From assembly GCA_030524525.1 (NCBI GenBank), contig JAUNGI010000028.1, forward strand, positions 1-34,312: DNA of 34,312 nt. Reading direction: 5' to 3'. Positions 23,464 to 30,878 of the stretch are shown here, one piece after another (the stretch's first letter is position 1; each line of letters starts with the position of its first letter). Made by a program: the position numbers and the translations under genes. The stretch is from Lachnospiraceae bacterium. Its GTDB lineage: Bacteria > Bacillota > Clostridia > Lachnospirales > Lachnospiraceae. Under the pieces are notes generated by a model. That model was not told the origin of the DNA and did no database searches. It saw nothing but the letters and a program-made list of their open reading frames with translations.

Positions 23464-25719
23464 ATGAAGACGGGAAGAAAAACGCTGTCGGCTTCTATAT
23501 CTGTTATGCTGGCGCTTGTCCTTTTTCTGCTGCTGTCCCTGATCCTTGTTATGTTGGAGTCGGCAAGAGTCAGCGTCATGCGTGCGATGGTAGCGCTCAA
23601 TTTGAATTCGTCACTGGAAGCGGTTTTGAGCGGTTATTATAAGCCGTTGTTTGATGATTACGGAATCTACGGCTTGTATGATACTGACATGGAGGCAGAG
23701 TTGGAATCCTATCTGACGGCGGCTGCTTCCCCGCTGGATGCTTTGCCGGAGCTTTATTCCGGGCAGAAAGAAAGCGGTTATGTTTATTCCTATGAGATTC
23801 AAAGCGTCGAGCTTTCGAATAAAACGTACCTTCTTGACGGCGGCGGTGCAATCGTTGCCGCTCAAATGATGGAGGCAGGCGCGTTGGACGGAATGGAAAT
23901 GATTGCGGAAGAACTGTTGGATGCGATCAAGCTGTTGGAAAATGCGGAGGAAACGACGGAGCTTTTACAGGAAAAGATGGCGGTGGAGCAGCAGTTGGCG
24001 TATATGGACAGGGAATTGCTTGTGCTTATGCAGACGGTCGATGGGGCGCCCGTTGACAGCGGCGGTTTTGTGGTTGATTCAAAGGGCGATCTTGTCTGCG
24101 GGAAGCGGTTTGCAAAGCGGCTTGTGCCGGGAGCGGTCTCAAAGGACACGGTTTTATTGGAACATGCCGGGATTTATGCGGCGCTGCGTGAACGTTATGT
24201 GGATGGGAAATTGCTGTTGACCGAAATGCAGGCGCTTGGAGAACGTGTCGGAAGCGAGGAAGAAGCTTTGGAACGGCTGAAGGAGAAGGAGGTGGAGCTG
24301 CGTCTGTTGCTGCTTTCCTGTCGGGAGGCAACGGAACAGGCATTGGGGGCACTGGAAATTTTGATATCTTATCAGGAGCAGGTGAAACCAATGGTTTCCG
24401 AGTGGGAGCAAGCGCTTTCTGCGGGAAAAACACTTTTGGGGGATACACAGTACGAAGCTTATCTCGAAGAACTGGAGACGATGAAGCAGTATGCGGGCAT
24501 GACGCTGGATACAAGCGCCTACGACTTTTCTGCAATGCAGCAAACTCTGCGGCAAAATTATTCGTGCCTGCTGCAGATGGAGGAGCGTTATGTGAGTTAC
24601 GAAAAGGCGGGACGTTCGGAATGGCGGACTCGCATGGAGGAGATGGAGCGGATATTTCGGGAGTATTCCTTCGCCTCGCTTCGGTTGGATTACAGTGGGA
24701 TTCGGGGGACAACGGTTCAGGCGGAAAGCAATGGTTGGGAAAATCTTTGCGAATTTCTTCTGAACGGCATAGACAGTTATCTCTTTACCGGCGAGGAGGA
24801 ACTGTCCCGGCGCAGTATTGTCGATGCAGAACTTCCGTCCAAGAGTATTTTGGGAGATGCGCAGGAGTTATATCGCTTTCCAAAGCTTACCAAGGAGGAT
24901 TTGAAGGATACCGAATTTGTGCAAAAGTATTTGGAGGGGGAAGCGCTGGACGGGATCAGTGGTTTTCTGTGTGAGTCGGCGGAGCAGATAGGCGAAAAGC
25001 TGCTTCTGCTTTCTTACATGAATGCGCGCTTTGGCAATTATACGGAACAGAAATCGGGAGCGCTGTTTTATCAGCAGGAGTATTTGATTTTCGGTTCGAT
25101 GCGTGATATTACCAACGTTCGGCAGACGGCGTATAGTATTTTGGGCGTTCGCTTACTGATGAATTTGATATATACCTTCACAAATCCCACAATGACCGCA
25201 CAGGCAGCCGCATATGCGACGGAGATGGTAGGAGGGTTGGGAATGCCTTTTTTGATTGCCGTCTGTGAGTATGTGATCCTCTTTGTCTGCGGAGTGCAGA
25301 ATGCCTTGCTGGAAACGATCGAGCTGCTGCAAGGAAAAGCGGTTTCCTTTCTGGTCAGCGTTTCCTCCTTTCAAATCCGTATGGAGGAGATTTTCTCCAT
25401 GGGAAAGGCCGGGCTGCATGCCCGAGCCGCAGCGTATACGGGAGGAACCGGATTCTGTTTACAGTATTCTCATTATTTGCTGTTGTTTATGCTGCCGGTC
25501 AGCAGGGAGCGTTTGACGTACCGGGCTATGGATCTGATTCAGGAAAATATAAAGCTTTATTATGAGCCTGAATTTCGTCTTTCCGAGTGTGTTCATAGCT
25601 TTGGAGCAGTCGTAACGGTCCGATTCCCGACCCGATATGCGGGTCTTGCGTTTTTTGAAAATGACGATTGGACGGGGCGGGAGATTACGATACGGGAAGA
25701 AGCGGCGGTAGGGTATTAA
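23464..25719 (+). CDS. DUF5702-family Tad locus protein
   Basis: A 751-residue protein. It starts with a pilin-like end (LSASISVMLALVLFLLLSLI, span about 10-35) and the phrase LEAVLSGYYKPLFDDYGIYG, which marks the DUF5702 family seen in Clostridial Tad loci. A long, mostly alpha-helical extracytoplasmic region (about 120-400) with coiled-coil character follows. Further hydrophobic segments lie near 560-620. By position and topology it replaces TadG, which anchors or tips the pilus. It starts 4 bases after the pilin stop with only a weak purine-rich site, so it is probably translated with the pilin. Confidence 0.8.
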   Translation: MKTGRKTLSASISVMLALVLFLLLSLILVMLESARVSVMRAMVALNLNSSLEAVLSGYYKPLFDDYGIYGLYDTDMEAELESYLTAAASPLDALPELYSGQKESGYVYSYEIQSVELSNKTYLLDGGGAIVAAQMMEAGALDGMEMIAEELLDAIKLLENAEETTELLQEKMAVEQQLAYMDRELLVLMQTVDGAPVDSGGFVVDSKGDLVCGKRFAKRLVPGAVSKDTVLLEHAGIYAALRERYVDGKLLLTEMQALGERVGSEEEALERLKEKEVELRLLLLSCREATEQALGALEILISYQEQVKPMVSEWEQALSAGKTLLGDTQYEAYLEELETMKQYAGMTLDTSAYDFSAMQQTLRQNYSCLLQMEERYVSYEKAGRSEWRTRMEEMERIFREYSFASLRLDYSGIRGTTVQAESNGWENLCEFLLNGIDSYLFTGEEELSRRSIVDAELPSKSILGDAQELYRFPKLTKEDLKDTEFVQKYLEGEALDGISGFLCESAEQIGEKLLLLSYMNARFGNYTEQKSGALFYQQEYLIFGSMRDITNVRQTAYSILGVRLLMNLIYTFTNPTMTAQAAAYATEMVGGLGMPFLIAVCEYVILFVCGVQNALLETIELLQGKAVSFLVSVSSFQIRMEEIFSMGKAGLHARAAAYTGGTGFCLQYSHYLLLFMLPVSRERLTYRAMDLIQENIKLYYEPEFRLSECVHSFGAVVTVRFPTRYAGLAFFENDDWTGREITIREEAAVGY

Positions 25720-25732
25720 AAGGCGGGTCTGT

Positions 25733-25802
25733 TTTCAGATGGCTGCACCGATGCTGTAATGCTAAAACTCTCTCCGGGCGGTGTTGGAGCAGCTATCTGA
25801 AA
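25733..25802 (+). other. Intra-operon hairpin abutting a ribosome-binding site
   Basis: TTTCAGATGGCTGC (25733-25746) pairs with GCAGCTATCTGAAA (25789-25802), 14 pairs with one G-U; an inner CACCG/CGGTG stem extends it. The right arm ends in the first two bases of AAGGAGG (25801-25807), the ribosome-binding site of the next gene. There is no U-tract, so it is not a terminator. It fills the only sizeable gap inside the Tad operon and may cap, process or tune the downstream message. Confidence 0.65.
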
Positions 25803-25815
25803 GGAGGAATCAGTT

Positions 25816-26652
25816 ATGAAATTTCGTGCTAGTATGACTGTTGAGGCCGCGTTTGTTTTGCCGCTGTCTTTTTATGCGCTGTTTGTTTTTTTGTCCCTGT
25901 TTTTCTTTCTGCAGATTCAACTGCAAGTGCAGTGCGAACTTACGGAATTGTCCCAGAAGCTTGTGCGGTATGGCGCCGTACACGGATATATCAAGGATTC
26001 GTCTGCTGAGGGAACGGAGGGCTTGTTGAAGGAGTGGGGCTTTGATCGGATCGCGGGGACGATTACGGATTCGCTTTATCTTACGGTTGAAATGGAAGGC
26101 CTCATGAAAGAGGAGCCGCTTCTTCGGTTTGTACGAAACGGAACGGACGGGTTTGCTTTCACCGGCTCCGAAATTTACGGGGAAAACGGAGAGATCGACT
26201 TGATCGTTTCCTATGCCTTTCAGCTGCCGGGCGTTTTCTTTTCCTTTTGGGAACTGCCGGTTGTTCAGCGCGTGAGGACGCGTGCATTTCAGGGAGACGG
26301 CCGACAGGGGGAAGCTGCCGAGACAACGCAGCAGGAGAATCTTGTGTTCGTTACGGAGAAGGGGGAGGTGTATCATACTAATAAATATTGCACTTACTTA
26401 AAAGCATCTATACGACGGGTTCTTTACAGTGGTCTGGAGCAAGAGCGAAATGCAAGCGGAGGCATTTATTATCCCTGTAAGATTTGCGACGAGGAACCCG
26501 TCGGAGCTTATGTCTACATTACGCCGTATGGGACGTGCTTTCATACAAGCATAACCTGTCGGGAGATCTATAAAAATGTCCTGACTCTGACCCTGTCGGA
26601 AGCAGAGGAAAAGGGCATGAGAAAATGCAGTAAATGCGCAAGGGAGGAGTGA
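25816..26652 (+). CDS. TadE-like pseudopilin with tandem His/Cys C-terminal module
   Basis: A 278-residue protein. The N-terminus MTVEAAFVLPLSFYALFVF is the TadE-type signature and single span (about 7-35), with Glu10 at the pilin-like position. The middle (40-170) is an extracytoplasmic domain. The end carries two similar units, each H-x4-C followed by C-x2-C: His187, Cys192, Cys221, Cys224 and His243, Cys248, Cys271, Cys274. YHTNKYC and FHTSITC open the units; the second reads on to LSEAEEKGMRKCSKC. Such units occur at the C-terminus of other exported proteins and should hold zinc. Ordinary TadE proteins lack them. Confidence 0.8.
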   Translation: MKFRASMTVEAAFVLPLSFYALFVFLSLFFFLQIQLQVQCELTELSQKLVRYGAVHGYIKDSSAEGTEGLLKEWGFDRIAGTITDSLYLTVEMEGLMKEEPLLRFVRNGTDGFAFTGSEIYGENGEIDLIVSYAFQLPGVFFSFWELPVVQRVRTRAFQGDGRQGEAAETTQQENLVFVTEKGEVYHTNKYCTYLKASIRRVLYSGLEQERNASGGIYYPCKICDEEPVGAYVYITPYGTCFHTSITCREIYKNVLTLTLSEAEEKGMRKCSKCAREE

Positions 26653-26655
26653 CGG

Positions 26656-27075
26656 ATGGAGCGGGCTTATGTGATCTTGTGGGGCGGCTATTTGCTGTTT
26701 CTGGCGATATGGGATGTTAAAGAACGAAGGCTTTCTCGATGGATGCTTGGAGCGGCGCTGCTAATTGCCCTTTTTGGTTTTTTTGTGCCGAGCGGGAATT
26801 GGATTGGGCGGATCTTGGGAGCCGGAATCGGCGCCTTGTTTTGCGGTATCAGTTTTATCAGTCACGAAGGGATTGGTTGGGCAGATTCCCTGCTTCTCCT
26901 GCTGCTTGGAGTGACTTTTGGCGGAGCCAGACTGCTTTTTATACTTGGCGCCGCACTGATGCTTTTGTTGGCGGCGGCAGTGGTCTTATTTATTCTTCGA
27001 AAGGTCAAGCGTAAGGATCGGCTGCCCTTTATGCCGTTTCTTTTTATTGGATATGTAATCTGTTGTATGCTGTAG
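26656..27075 (+). CDS. Prepilin peptidase, A24 family (TadV/CpaA)
   Basis: A 139-residue integral membrane aspartic protease that removes the leader of the Flp pilin and of pseudopilins on the cytoplasmic face. The two catalytic aspartates are Asp20 (AIWDVKERRLS) and Asp77 in the GIGWAD version of the GxGxxD motif. About five hydrophobic segments fill the rest. The methylase domain of longer peptidases is absent, as usual in Tad systems. It follows the TadE-like gene by 3 bases, with GGGAGGAG upstream. Confidence 0.93.
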   Translation: MERAYVILWGGYLLFLAIWDVKERRLSRWMLGAALLIALFGFFVPSGNWIGRILGAGIGALFCGISFISHEGIGWADSLLLLLLGVTFGGARLLFILGAALMLLLAAAVVLFILRKVKRKDRLPFMPFLFIGYVICCML

Positions 27076-27100
27076 TTTTGTTTCTGTATAGGGGGGAATT

Positions 27101-27685
27101 ATGGGGCGGAAATGGAACGCCTCCTTTACGGTGGAGGCGGCGTTTATTGTGCCGTTGGTGGTCGGGCTGTTGTTTTTGATGATAAATGCTACGCTGTATC
27201 TTCATGATGTTACGACTGCAAAGGCGATGCTGACGAAGGCGGCAAGTCAAGGCGCTGCTTTCGTGAATTATAATGTTTATCCCGGGACTGACTATGTGCT
27301 CTATGAGCGGATGCTGGACGGGGGCTTTTTTCTACGGCTGCTCCGAGACGATGATAAAGAGGCGGAACAGATTTTAGCCATGCATTTACAGAAGGAACTT
27401 GCGGGGGCGCTGCTTTTGGCAGAAGCGGAGGAGGTTATCGTCTGTATTGATGGCGGAACGCTTTGGATGAGTTGTGTCTTGAATGGGGAAAAAGGGCTGT
27501 GGGGACTAGGTAGTTTCGGAGTCGGAGATTTTTTCTGTCAGGGGGTCGAGGCTTCGGCTCCCTGTACGGACACCGCACAATGGTCAAGAATCGTGACGAC
27601 AATACTGCGTACCGGGGAGCGCATCAAAGGGATTCAAGCCGTCATGGAAAAGCTTCGGCAATTTTTTTCGTGGCTCGGAAAATGA
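27101..27685 (+). CDS. TadE-like pseudopilin
   Basis: A 194-residue protein beginning with a short basic end, then ASFTVEAAFIVPLVVGLLFL (about 7-26) and a single span, the TadE signature with the conserved Glu. The rest (about 35-194) is a soluble domain predicted outside the cell, with Cys residues at 117, 127, 148 and 157. It should be a minor component that primes or regulates pilus assembly. GGGGGG lies 5 bases before the ATG. Confidence 0.85.
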   Translation: MGRKWNASFTVEAAFIVPLVVGLLFLMINATLYLHDVTTAKAMLTKAASQGAAFVNYNVYPGTDYVLYERMLDGGFFLRLLRDDDKEAEQILAMHLQKELAGALLLAEAEEVIVCIDGGTLWMSCVLNGEKGLWGLGSFGVGDFFCQGVEASAPCTDTAQWSRIVTTILRTGERIKGIQAVMEKLRQFFSWLGK

Positions 27686-27703
27686 AGATAGGAGGAAATG
27701 TGA

Positions 27704-28426
27704 ATGTTTGAAATTGCGGCTTCCATGGAACAGCAATGGCTGCTGATGGAAAGCGGAGAGGTTTTGGGCGGTTATGAGGAACAGATGCTGCTGCATAATC
27801 ACATGGAAGGACTTCTGCCGGTGGAAATTATGGTTCGGGCGGGGAAAAAACAATATCGATATAAGGTGACTGGTTGTAGAAATCTGGCAGAGATCATGAG
27901 CGGAAAAAAGGTAACCGGAGAAATGATGCAAGCGTTGTTTTCGGAAATGTTTTCCGTTGTCATGTCCGGGAAACGTTATCTGCTGCAGGAGGACAACTAT
28001 TTTATCACTCCGGAAAGCATCTTTTTTAGAGAAAGTGACAAAAAACTGTTCTTGTGTTATGTTCCGGGCTACCGGAAGCCGCTGCTGGGACAAATGCAGG
28101 GACTTTCCGAATGGATATTAGAGCATCTGGATGTACAGGATAGTCAGGCAGTATATCAGGGGTATGCAATGCATGTGTTGTGCCGAGAAGGGAAGACAAG
28201 TTTTCAGGAGCTTTTGAATTTGTTCGTCTCCTCGGAGCCTCCGTTGTCGCCCGATATTTTTCCAAAGAAAGAACCGGACGGCTCCGATGCAATAGTGGTC
28301 GATGATGCAATGAAAGTCGGAGCAAAGGGAAAAGGACAGATTCCTTGGCGAATTTTTGGAAAATATTTTATGCAGGGGATTCTGCTTCTGACGGCGCTTG
28401 CGCTGCTGATTTATATGCTCCCGTAA
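27704..28426 (+). CDS. DUF6382-family protein without FHA domain
   Basis: A 240-residue protein. Residues 1-160 match the DUF6382 pattern seen at the end of Clostridial Tad loci: a strand-rich start, GYEEQMLLHNHMEGLLPVEI, YKVTGCRNLAEIM, FITPESIFF, LFLCYVPGY. In the family a C-terminal FHA domain usually follows one membrane span. Here the protein ends directly after the span (about 221-239), and no FHA-like sequence follows in any frame before the MarR promoter. So it either lost its phosphothreonine reader or belongs to a short form. TAGGAGG before the ATG supports the start. It is the last gene of the operon. Confidence 0.75.
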   Translation: MFEIAASMEQQWLLMESGEVLGGYEEQMLLHNHMEGLLPVEIMVRAGKKQYRYKVTGCRNLAEIMSGKKVTGEMMQALFSEMFSVVMSGKRYLLQEDNYFITPESIFFRESDKKLFLCYVPGYRKPLLGQMQGLSEWILEHLDVQDSQAVYQGYAMHVLCREGKTSFQELLNLFVSSEPPLSPDIFPKKEPDGSDAIVVDDAMKVGAKGKGQIPWRIFGKYFMQGILLLTALALLIYMLP

Positions 28427-28443
28427 GGATTGCTGCGGCATTC

Positions 28444-28480
28444 CCGGTTTCTCCCGGCGTGATTCATGCGGAGAAACCGG
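28444..28480 (+). terminator. Hairpin at the end of the Tad operon
   Basis: CCGGTTTCTCC (28444-28454) pairs perfectly with GGAGAAACCGG (28470-28480) over a 15-base loop, 18 bases after the last stop codon. No U-tract follows, so termination may be weak or factor-dependent. Confidence 0.45.
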
Positions 28481-28503
28481 AAGAAGCCCCAGAAGAATAT
28501 TTT

Positions 28504-28549
28504 GGTACCTTGACAAAAGCTCGGATTGTGGCTAAAATATCAAGGTACC
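28504..28549 (+). promoter_or_regulatory. MarR promoter flanked by a duplicated operator
   Basis: TTGACA (28510-28515), 17 bases, TAAAAT (28533-28538) form a strong promoter. A perfect 10-base inverted repeat, GGTACCTTGA (28504-28513) and TCAAGGTACC (28540-28549), covers the -35 box on one side and the stretch right after the -10 box on the other. Each half contains its own GGTACC palindrome. This suggests two dimer sites that would lock the promoter, most simply bound by the MarR protein encoded next. Confidence 0.8.
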
Positions 28550-28575
28550 GAAATAAAATGAAGAGGGGCGTCAGA

Positions 28576-29118
28576 ATGAAAAACGATAAAAAAATAAATT
28601 CCGGGGAGGCACAGCATGCAGCTCATTACATTGCCGGAGATATTAACGATAAGCTCATTATAAACGTTCGGGATCTGAGCCATTTTATGAGAATGTTATA
28701 TGAAGGCAAGGGCAGCCAGAAGCGTGTCCTGATCGTTTTGCATGAGGCGGGGAAAATTACGCAGCGCGAACTGACAGAGCGGCTTGGAATACAGCCCGGT
28801 TCCGTCAGTGAAGTGATTACCAAACTGGAGGCGTCGGGGTATATTACGCGAAGCGTTAGCAACGTTGATCGCCGGACGGTTGACCTTGCGCTTACCGAAG
28901 AAGGTGCAAAGCTTGCGGCGGAGGCATCGGAACACCGGAAACAACGTCATGAGGAAATGTTCTCCTGCTTGTCGGCGGGTGAGAAAAAGGAACTGCTGGC
29001 ATTGCTTGAAAAAGTGAGCGCGGATTGGAAAGAACGCTATCAAGATATTGGGACGCAGCCGGGAAGATGCGAGCGGCATCACGGGAGCTGCGGGCATCAT
29101 AGGAAAGAGCGCGGATAG
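28576..29118 (+). CDS. MarR-family transcriptional regulator with His/Cys tail
   Basis: A 180-residue winged-helix regulator. RVLIVLHEAGKITQRELTER (50-69) and the recognition helix around PGSVSEVITKLEASG (74-88) are followed by the wing with DRR (98-100) and LTEEG. It probably represses its own operon through the flanking operator and responds to a ligand exported by the two ABC proteins behind it. The C-terminus carries Cys165, His168, His169, Cys172, His174 and His175 in a spacing that could bind a metal. The ATG at 28576 with GAGGGG 7 bases before is preferred over the ATG at 28558. The next gene follows after 14 bases. Confidence 0.88.
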   Translation: MKNDKKINSGEAQHAAHYIAGDINDKLIINVRDLSHFMRMLYEGKGSQKRVLIVLHEAGKITQRELTERLGIQPGSVSEVITKLEASGYITRSVSNVDRRTVDLALTEEGAKLAAEASEHRKQRHEEMFSCLSAGEKKELLALLEKVSADWKERYQDIGTQPGRCERHHGSCGHHRKERG

Positions 29119-29132
29119 AGGACGGGACATTT

Positions 29133-30878
29133 ATGTGGAAATACGTAAAAAAATATCTGCCTTTTGCAGTGGCTGCCGCTGCGTTTATGGTTGGCGAAGT
29201 GCTGATGGATCTGCTTCAGCCGAGCTTGATGAGCAGCATTGTGGATGACGGCGTATTGGGGCTTCATAATGGCGGGAACAGCGATCTGAATATGATCTGG
29301 CGCTTAGGCGCTCAGATGATAGCGTTGGTTTTATTTGGTGGTCTTTGCGGTTCGTTGAATAATGCATTTGTCCATTTGTCGGGGCAAAACATAGGAAATG
29401 AGATCCGAAAGGATGCCTTCCGCAGTATAATGACATTTTCGTTTTCGCAGCTAGATGAATTCGGAACGGGCTCTCTTGTAACGCGGGTTACAAACGATAT
29501 TACGCAGGTGCAGAATTTTGTGTCGCAGTTTGTCCGTGGGATGATTCGAACGGGAATGCTGATGTTCGGCAGCATGTATTTTATGTTCCGCCTGAACCGG
29601 AATTTCGGATTTATCGTTATATGCGCGTTTCCTTTTATTGTCGGGTGCTTAGTATTTTGCTTGGTAAAGGCGAATCCTCTGTTTTCCAAACTGCAAAAGC
29701 AGCTTGACACCATCAATGAGATTATGCAGGAGGATATATCAGGGATTCGGATAATCAAAGCCTGTGTGCGCGAGGTGTATGAAAAGGTTCGCTTCGGAAA
29801 AGCAAACGATGAATTGATCAAAAAGCAGCTCAGAGTACTTATTATTTTTGCCTTCATGAATCCCGTAATCAATGCGCTGATGTATTTGGTTGTTGCGGCC
29901 ATTCTATATGTCGGTTCCTTGGAAGCCGGCAGCGGAGCCACACCCGGAACCATAATGGCGGCAATTACCTATACAACCCAGCTCCTGAACGGGATCCTGA
30001 TGCTTGTTATGTTGTTTCAGAATATTTCCAGAGGTGTAGCCTCATGGAAACGTGTGAAGGAAATTCTGTCGGCGGAACCGGAACTGAAGGACGGTTCCTT
30101 TGGGGGAAACACGGAACGAAAGGGGGAAGTGGAATTTCGCAATGCGTCTTTTTCCTATCCGGGAAGCGGGCGGACGGTGCTCGACCATATTGATCTGAAA
30201 ATACATAAAGGCGAGACGCTGGCAATCATGGGCGGAACCGGATGCGGCAAAACCGCGCTTGCAGGACTGATCTCGCGTTTCTATGACGTTACGGACGGGG
30301 CGGTTCTTGTGGACGGCATCGACGTTCGGGAATATCGGCAGAGTGTTTTACGAGAAAAGGTAGTGGTTGCTCTGCAAAAAAGCGAGCTGTTCAGTACAGG
30401 AATCAAGGAGAATATTGCATGGGGCGTCCCGCACGCTTCCGAAAAAGAGGTAAAGCAGGCTGCGGGAACTGCGCAGGCGGAGGAATTTATTGCATCGCTG
30501 CCGAACGGATATGATACGCTTGTTGCGGAACGCGGCATGAGCTTGTCGGGAGGGCAAAAGCAACGAGTTTCGATTGCGAGAGCGGTTTTGAAATCGGCTG
30601 AGGTTTTAATTTTTGACGACTGCACCAGCGCGCTGGATTTGAGAACGGAAGCAAACCTATATGAAGCCCTGCAAAAAGCCAAGCCCGAAAGTACAAAAAT
30701 TATCATTGCACAGAGGATTGCTTCCGTGCGGAGAGCAGATCGGATTGCCATTCTTGAAAATGGAAGGATTACCGCCTGCGCTTCTCATGAGGAGCTTATG
30801 AAGTCGTGCGCGGTTTATCAGGACATCTACCGTTCGCAGATCGGAGAGGAGGGGGAAATCAATGAAGGCGCGAGATGA
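29133..30878 (+). CDS. ABC exporter half-transporter, degenerate-site subunit
   Basis: A 581-residue protein with six membrane spans (residues about 10-310) fused to an ATPase domain. Walker A GGTGCGKT (367-374) and signature LSGGQ (471-475) are normal. Walker B ends in Asp495 followed by Asp496 where the catalytic Glu is expected, and the switch His is Gln527 (AQRIAS). These are the typical losses of the degenerate subunit in heterodimeric exporters of the TM287/288 and BmrCD type. The partner gene overlaps its end by 17 bases. Together they probably expel drugs or other amphiphiles under control of the MarR protein. Confidence 0.92.
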   Translation: MWKYVKKYLPFAVAAAAFMVGEVLMDLLQPSLMSSIVDDGVLGLHNGGNSDLNMIWRLGAQMIALVLFGGLCGSLNNAFVHLSGQNIGNEIRKDAFRSIMTFSFSQLDEFGTGSLVTRVTNDITQVQNFVSQFVRGMIRTGMLMFGSMYFMFRLNRNFGFIVICAFPFIVGCLVFCLVKANPLFSKLQKQLDTINEIMQEDISGIRIIKACVREVYEKVRFGKANDELIKKQLRVLIIFAFMNPVINALMYLVVAAILYVGSLEAGSGATPGTIMAAITYTTQLLNGILMLVMLFQNISRGVASWKRVKEILSAEPELKDGSFGGNTERKGEVEFRNASFSYPGSGRTVLDHIDLKIHKGETLAIMGGTGCGKTALAGLISRFYDVTDGAVLVDGIDVREYRQSVLREKVVVALQKSELFSTGIKENIAWGVPHASEKEVKQAAGTAQAEEFIASLPNGYDTLVAERGMSLSGGQKQRVSIARAVLKSAEVLIFDDCTSALDLRTEANLYEALQKAKPESTKIIIAQRIASVRRADRIAILENGRITACASHEELMKSCAVYQDIYRSQIGEEGEINEGAR

